64,000 nucleotides of DNA, taken from positions 146,616,096 through 146,680,095 of the forward strand of contig CM065802.1 in the NCBI GenBank assembly GCA_033398695.1, in the 5' to 3' direction. Made by a program: the position numbers and the translations under genes. The notes beneath the pieces were generated by a model. It ran no database searches and had not been told where the DNA came from. It was given only the letters and a program-made list of their open reading frames with translations. This document shows, one piece after another, positions 58,654 through 64,000 of the stretch (positions within the stretch are counted from its first letter, which is position 1; every line of letters starts with the position of its first letter). The stretch comes from Orobanche coerulescens (taxonomy: Eukaryota; Streptophyta; Magnoliopsida; Lamiales; Orobanchaceae).

Positions 58654-60454
58654 TAAGGTATATTTCACTCAAACCTAATTTCGTGGAATTTGGGGGGTTT
58701 TCTTTGATTTATTGATTTCTGTCTGGATTCATCCAATGGATTCGTGTTATTTGATGTTGTTGCTCTTGTTCTATGGGATGTAATTCCATATTTTGGTTCT
58801 CTTTGATCCCAACTATGATTTCGCTATTGTGGAACCAAACCCTTGAATTCATGATGTTCTTAATTCCGAGTTGAATCCCGTTTGGTGTTGATAAATCATG
58901 TGGTGTTATTCTCGTAGAGTTCGCGGTGCTATCGTGTCCTCGATTATGTTCGGGAGTTCGGGGCTGTTCGACCGCATCCCATCCGTCGTCTCATTGTGAT
59001 CTTGGTTTCGAGGCAAGTACCTTGTTCATTCATTTCTTGTTTTGGGGATATGATGATCGGTGATCGTTTTGGTATGTTTGTTTGGTTGTTTGGAATGAAT
59101 TTTCAAAAAATTCTGCTTAGCCTCGTTAAAGGCTCTCTTTCAAAACTCGTGTGTATTTTGTGATTGGTGTGTTTCGTAAATGATTATGTGAATCCTATGG
59201 ATATATTTGGTGTTGATGTTGCGCTTGATAATGCGTGTGTACATATATTGCCTCATTTCCGTGTGTTGTGGTTTTACGTTTGCGTCGTGCTAAGTGTTTG
59301 TTGCCTCTGGGTGAATTGTTTGGATATCCTAGGTGTATTATGTTATGTGTGTGAATATGTGGACATGGGCGGGGTCTACAGTAACACATGGCATGTGATC
59401 ATGTAGTGATGATGCAACAAGCGATTGATCCAACCGTGAGAGCCTAAGAAAAACTATGGTGACACATGGCTTGTGATCATGTGGTCAGGATGCAACAAGT
59501 GATTGATCCAACCGTGAACGCCTAAGAATACCTATGGTGACACATGGCATGCGATCATGTGGCCAGGAGACAACAAGTGATTGATCCAACTGTGAGATGA
59601 CGTGGCATGTGGTCACGGTGTTATGTATATGATTCTGGATGGTTTTACCAGTTCCAGTACCTTGGATGTATTACCGAGATTTCGTATCTTGGGTGGTTAT
59701 GTTTTGTTGACTTTATGTCCGTCGAAGGCACGTGACGCGGGCTTTGGACCCTGTGAATTGTTGTTGGTTTTTATTTGAGAAAGCAAATCCTAGGGGCTGT
59801 GACCCCTGTGGTTTTGGAAATAGAAGGATTGGATAATCCTAAACGGTTTTTGTTAAAACTCAGAATGGCATTTTAAACCATCTTACAAATTATTTCCCTT
59901 GAATTGTGATATTTCGAATTTGAAAAGTTTTACTCAAACTCTTGCCTCGGGAAGTATTTTTCTTTATGTTTGAGTCTTTGAGGATTCCTGGTTATTATTA
60001 ATCTTGGAATATGATCTGTATGACTCGTATATTACACTTTGTACTTGTACTAGCAAAATAGTGGAATTTTGCTAACTCCCGAGTAATCGGGGGGTGGATG
60101 TCTGTATTGCATTCAGGTTTTGGGGAGCATAATATAGGGTTGGCATGAAGGATGATGAAAGATGATCGATACTAATCACATGAGGACCCGTACGATATCG
60201 TATTGGTTTTAGTTGTACATTATTTCCGCTGCAGTCTTTTCCCCATTGTACGGGAGTGTGTTGTATTTCGACCCCTGCGTGGGCATGTATTGAGATTGAG
60301 TTGTATGTATTAATTGAAAGACTAAATCGGTCTACTGAGTCTTTTTAGCCTTAAAGGCGATGTTGAGATGTTTAATTTTAGTTACCAGCCTGGTAGATCC
60401 TTGAGGGAAGGGTCTGCGGCGTGTAATATCCCTGAGCGGATTGGGGGTGTTACA
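58654..60454 (+). repeat. GAG-1 3' LTR, second part
   Basis: It continues from the GGATC TSD with TAAGGTATATTTCACTC, as in the intact copy at 24119. It holds GAGGCAAGTACCTTG at 59010-59024, 78-bp repeats at 59370-59600, hairpins at 60051-60096, and ends GGGGGTGTTACA. Confidence 0.92.
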
Positions 60455-61341
60455 ATAACACACTCCCAAGTGAAATTCAGAAGTATCGTTCTCTCTACTT
60501 CATAGTGGTGATCGAGTTCTTTATAATTCTTAATAGAGGGCAACCGAACAAGTTTCTAGTCTATTAATTTTCATAAAGTGGTGTCCAACACCAACCCATC
60601 TAATGGATGATTCGATCTTTTTTTTCCCTTGTTCACTCCCCTCAACCTATACGGTTTCTATGGTTCTCGAACAAGTTAAGTTTATACCATCGACGCAAAT
60701 CAATTTCACAATTAAATCTTATCCGGCAATCGAATATGTTTCTAGGGATAAAATTTGCTCCAACCAAAGGCATCCAATATGCTCTCGGTAATTTTTCAAT
60801 CCTCCCCGAATGACTACCCCGATAACTCGGAAGCATAACACATCCGGTTTGGATTTTAATTTTCCGAAAGCGCCATGGAGGGAAGAAACACCTTCAAACC
60901 TTTAAAACTTAATAATTTTCCGTGTGAGAATTTTTGCGATTAATGTTACACTTTGCACATTAATTCATTTAAGCGCGTTTGAGCATTCATACCATATGAA
61001 TAAACATTCACAACCTAGTTGCTACCAACATGTAGTTCATGGACCGTTCCTAGAATCAAAAACTCCATAATCTAATTACAAGTCTTCGGTCTTGAATCTT
61101 CGTCTTCTCGAATGGATCTTCCTCCGGTCCTCGTCATTACATATAAATTTTACATTGAAAAATTGCATCCTAGATATAAATAATTCTAGTAAAATAAATA
61201 GGCTCAAAATGGCCTTTACAACCCAATCAAATAAAACCGAACGATTCAAAACTAGGTCCATGAACCACATCCCAATTCAAAAGCATTCATCCAATAAATA
61301 CTAAATAAATGGATTGCATGTATATTATATTGATTTAATCA

Positions 61342-61342
<1 letters not shown>

Positions 61343-61392
<50 letters not shown>
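61343..61392. repeat. (AT)n microsatellite
   Basis: About 25 AT units without interruption. Confidence 0.97.
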
Positions 61393-61394
<2 letters not shown>

Positions 61395-61604
61395 CAACAA
61401 TAAATAGAATTAATCCAATCAATTCAACAATAATCGATAATTTAATTTTCATCAGTAGTGAACCCTTAAAATATTTTCTTTGAATTTCCCCTCATCAAAA
61501 ATTCCAAATTAATGATTTTAATACTGGAAAAATCAATTATCGAAAATATACTGAAAAACGAGACCCAGTACCCGACAGCCTGGAAACTGCCAAGCAGCAC
61601 CAGG

Positions 61605-61830
61605 CACCCTGCTCGGCAGCCTATAGGACATGCTCGACCGCCTACAGGAACCTCTCGGAATCCTACAGGACACGCTTGGCCGCCTGCAGGAACCTCTCGG
61701 CATCCTACAGGACACGCTCGGACGCCTACAAAAGCCTTTCGGCATCCTACAGGACATGCTCGGCCACCTACAGAAAACCGCTTGGCATCCTACAGGATGC
61801 GCTCGGCCACCTACAGGACCCGCTCGACAC
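61605..61830. repeat. 42-bp minisatellite of two 21-bp half units
   Basis: About five 42-bp units alternate the halves TCCTACAGGACACGCTCGG and GCCTACAGGAACCTCTCGG. Because 21 is a multiple of three, frames stay open; the plus frame 61630-61833 reads LQEPLGI and LQDTLGR heptads. GC content is far above that of the AT-rich flanks. It is not judged a gene. Confidence 0.85.
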
Positions 61831-62238
61831 TGACTCGACAGCCTACAGCAATGCGTCGGTAGTGACTCGGCAGCTGTATGATATATCGTTCAACGATTAG
61901 ATACAGCTCGTTTTCGGGCAGATTTCTAAAATCCTGATATTCCTGATCTATATATTAATAATATAAATCATATTTCCAAGAAAAACCTGATTTATACCAT
62001 AACATAAATCATGGAAAAAACGATACTACGACGAACAATAAAATATCTAGGATTATCAAAGTGATTCTAAATGACAAAACAAGCATTCCAAATGCTAAAT
62101 ATCGTATATACTGTTGTTTGAGTGATGTAGAAAATGACGAATAATGCAAAAACTGAGGCAAGAGTTAGACTCTCTCTCTGTAAGACGAAATTTCCTCGCA
62201 CAGTACACACGGCTCAACAGAAAACGTCCCCAAGATAC

Positions 62239-64000
62239 TGTAACACCCCCAAACCACTCGGGAATATTACAGCGTCGCAGACCCTCTCCACGAGGATCTA
62301 CCAGGCTAAATACAGAAAACACAATATATCAATACATGCCAACATGGCCACTAATGAACCATTAGACCGATTTGGTCTTTTACCACAACATACACATCAA
62401 GCATACATAACTCTTTCTCACAACTCATACCCATGCAGGTGTTAACATACATCAACATTCCCCTAAGACCGGAGAATAACACAACGGAGAGACAAACAAC
62501 AAAACTCTACCAAAATACTCAACGACTGGTCTTCATGTGATTAGTATTGTCGTCTTCCGTCATCCTTCGTACCGATCCTGTGATTTGCTCCCCAGTAACC
62601 TGCAAGTATCTGGACGCAATATAGACATCCACCCACCGAATACTCGGGGGTTAGCAAAACTCCATTGTTTTGCTAGTGCAAGTATAAAATACGAATACAA
62701 GCCATATACAACATACTCCAAGAACATAATAATCGTGAACATGCTTCCCGATATAAATCACTTGATCAAACAGTTCAAATCGTGAAAGGTAGGAAATAAA
62801 CCCAATGTACATCTTATAAAACATATTACGATCTCGGGAGTTTCTCAAAACAATAGGAATTGAATAATTCTCAACTTATCGAAAACCAATTAGGGTCAAA
62901 AACCAAGTTTATTTTCCAAAATACAAATCCGGTCACAGAACACAGGGTCTACGAACCAATCATCCACATCACATACTCGAAAGAATGACCCAACGGAAAC
63001 TACACAGTGTCAAATATTACCATGAAAACAGTCTCACATAATGACATCAGAGAGAACAACTCTGCAACTTAATCATGTGTTCGAACGCCTCATAAAGATA
63101 CAATGCACGGAGCAACCATAGGACTCACGTACCCATACCAAAATATCACAACTAAGAGACGAATCACACACAACACATTTTCTGGTGCCATTCCAGCCAA
63201 GTACAATACCATTTGAACTGCCATTCTAATCAAATGAAATATGCGCCAAAATTATAGTTCTCCAACAAAACATTTCAAAGGTTAACCATTGGTACGAGAC
63301 TCACGGCCACCGCACCCCGCAGAGGCCCCATCAGACCATCCCTGGGTAGTTAACCCCAGTTTGCGATACACACACACACGACACTATGTATCCCAAGAGG
63401 CCCCGTCGGACCGTCCCTGGGTAAACACACATACACATCCACAACATCCATGGGAAGCATAATTCAAATACTGGAATATGCAGACAAATGTAAAATACTT
63501 GCTAAAATGGCCACTTCATCAGAAATATACACACAACTGATGTCACACAACATCACATATTCACCGAACGAGTACACATATCAATACACAATCCTCGACC
63601 AGTGGAAAAGAGTATATTATAATCACGTAATACAATCACAACACCTTCCATCATACAATACTAATACACATATTCAGAAAACACATTTATTCACAAAGTA
63701 TACGAGTTATCTTCGAAGGAAAACCTTTATCGAGAATATACTTATCATTTTTGAAAGTTCATTAAAACATTAAAATTCCACATATAATCAATTGCCAACT
63801 ATCACGTCTATGAAACACAAAATGTATGGGCAAGATACTTGCCTCAATACCACGAGCAACGGAACAACGAACGGACACGGTCGGGTAGCCCTCGAACTTC
63901 TAAGAACAACCAAGAACTCGACAACTCCACGAAAACTATGAAAATAATATCACCATGAATCAATAACGCTAAACGGAATCTGAAACAACCCGAAAAACAA
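62239..64000 (-). repeat. LTR of the gypsy superfamily, truncated by window end
   Basis: It starts TGTAACACCCCCAAACC (minus strand end GGGGGTGTTACA) after a candidate TSD GATAC at 62234-62238. Minus-sense motifs present: hairpins at 62629-62675 with stem TAGCAAAAC/GTTTTGCTA, two copies of a CAGAGGCCCC repeat at 63301-63425, acceptor-like TATTGCGTCCAG near 62615, and GAGGCAAGTATCTTG at 63831-63846. The U3 and promoter lie beyond the window. Confidence 0.85.

Larger units (their letters stand above)
23232..60454 (+). mobile_element. GAG-1: gag-only gypsy element, full length, TSD ATAAC
   Basis: Both ends are exact: TGTAATATCCGC at 23232 and GGGGGTGTTACA ending at 60454, flanked by ATAAC at 23227-23231 and 60455-60459. 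Once its two insertions are removed it has LTRs of about 2.69 and 2.67 kb and an internal region of 2.8 kb (38329-41161) holding only a primer site, leader, gag, 3' noncoding region and polypurine tract. There is no trace of protease, RT or integrase. This fits the TR-GAG class of nonautonomous LTR elements, which depend on enzymes from a related element. Confidence 0.9.
60460..62238 (-). repeat. Continuation of unclassified LTR-like element
   Basis: Removal of GAG-1 joins this to 23231 (ATCGAATAACACACTCCC). No coding frame with a known domain is seen on either strand. It contains an AT microsatellite at 61343-61392, a minisatellite at 61605-61830, and ends where another LTR was inserted at 62239. 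Confidence 0.5.

Noticed and set aside
61512..61900. Frames of 67-116 residues that look like a leucine-heptad protein
   Set aside because: They come from a 21-bp minisatellite; both strands are open and no start context, domain or neighbouring gene supports translation.
1..64000. tRNA and rRNA genes
   Set aside because: The only tRNA-like words found are primer binding sites of 12-19 bases next to LTRs; no cloverleaf and no rRNA core sequence was recognised by reading.

Overview
The window is plant repeat DNA, almost certainly angiosperm heterochromatin. It is built nearly entirely from LTR retrotransposons and their broken remains. No host gene, tRNA, rRNA or CRISPR array is seen. Evidence for a plant: Ty3/gypsy chromovirus reverse transcriptase and integrase, Sirevirus-type Ty1/copia gag-pol with a third env-like region, primer sites complementary to initiator Met tRNA (TGGTATCAGAGC), and LTRs of 1 to 3 kb. 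The genus cannot be named from the sequence. A CRM-like chromovirus remnant would fit a pericentromeric position; that is inference.

Layout. 1-7992 is a patchwork: a gypsy RT/RNase H fragment (-), a noncoding leader segment (-), an LTR fragment (+), two facing copia gag fragments, and a gypsy gag (-) with its primer site and LTR end. 7993-12985 holds a 2.95 kb LTR (-), its polypurine tract and internal fragments, split by a Tat/Athila-like LTR. 12986-17087 is a copia element (+) with LTR, gag and the start of pol. At 17088 a CRM-like element (-) enters copia pol; its integrase is split by a solo LTR (18789-21150, TSD GGTTT). At 21196 another unclassified LTR-like element (-) begins. It is interrupted by a gag-only element, GAG-1 (+, 23232-60454, TSD ATAAC), and resumes at 60460-62238. 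A further LTR (-) starts at 62239 and leaves the window.

Inside GAG-1 the 5' LTR holds a whole 12.4 kb Sirevirus-like copia element (-, 25729-38131, TSD GTGTT). The 3' LTR holds a second gag-only element, GAG-2 (-, 42030-58648, TSD GGATC). The 5' LTR of GAG-2 holds a noncoding LARD-like element (+, 48802-56853, TSD CGTAC). With the copia at 13 kb as the oldest host, nesting is six deep.

How the parts relate. GAG-1, GAG-2, the LARD, the solo LTR and several fragments share one LTR plan. It has TGTAATAYCC and GGTGTTACA ends, a cluster of short GC-rich palindromes before the TATA box, a CT-rich leader with AG|GT-like sites, the motif GAGGCAAGTAYCTTG, a subfamily-specific tandem block, two adjacent hairpins, and a near-end copy of TGTAATATCC. 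None carries pol, so all must have moved with enzymes made elsewhere; the RT fragment at 1-1028 may come from such a partner. The strongest unexplained signals are the covarying hairpin, the exchangeable palindrome clusters, the splice-like leader, and divergence of the LARD LTR pair that is confined to the palindrome block.
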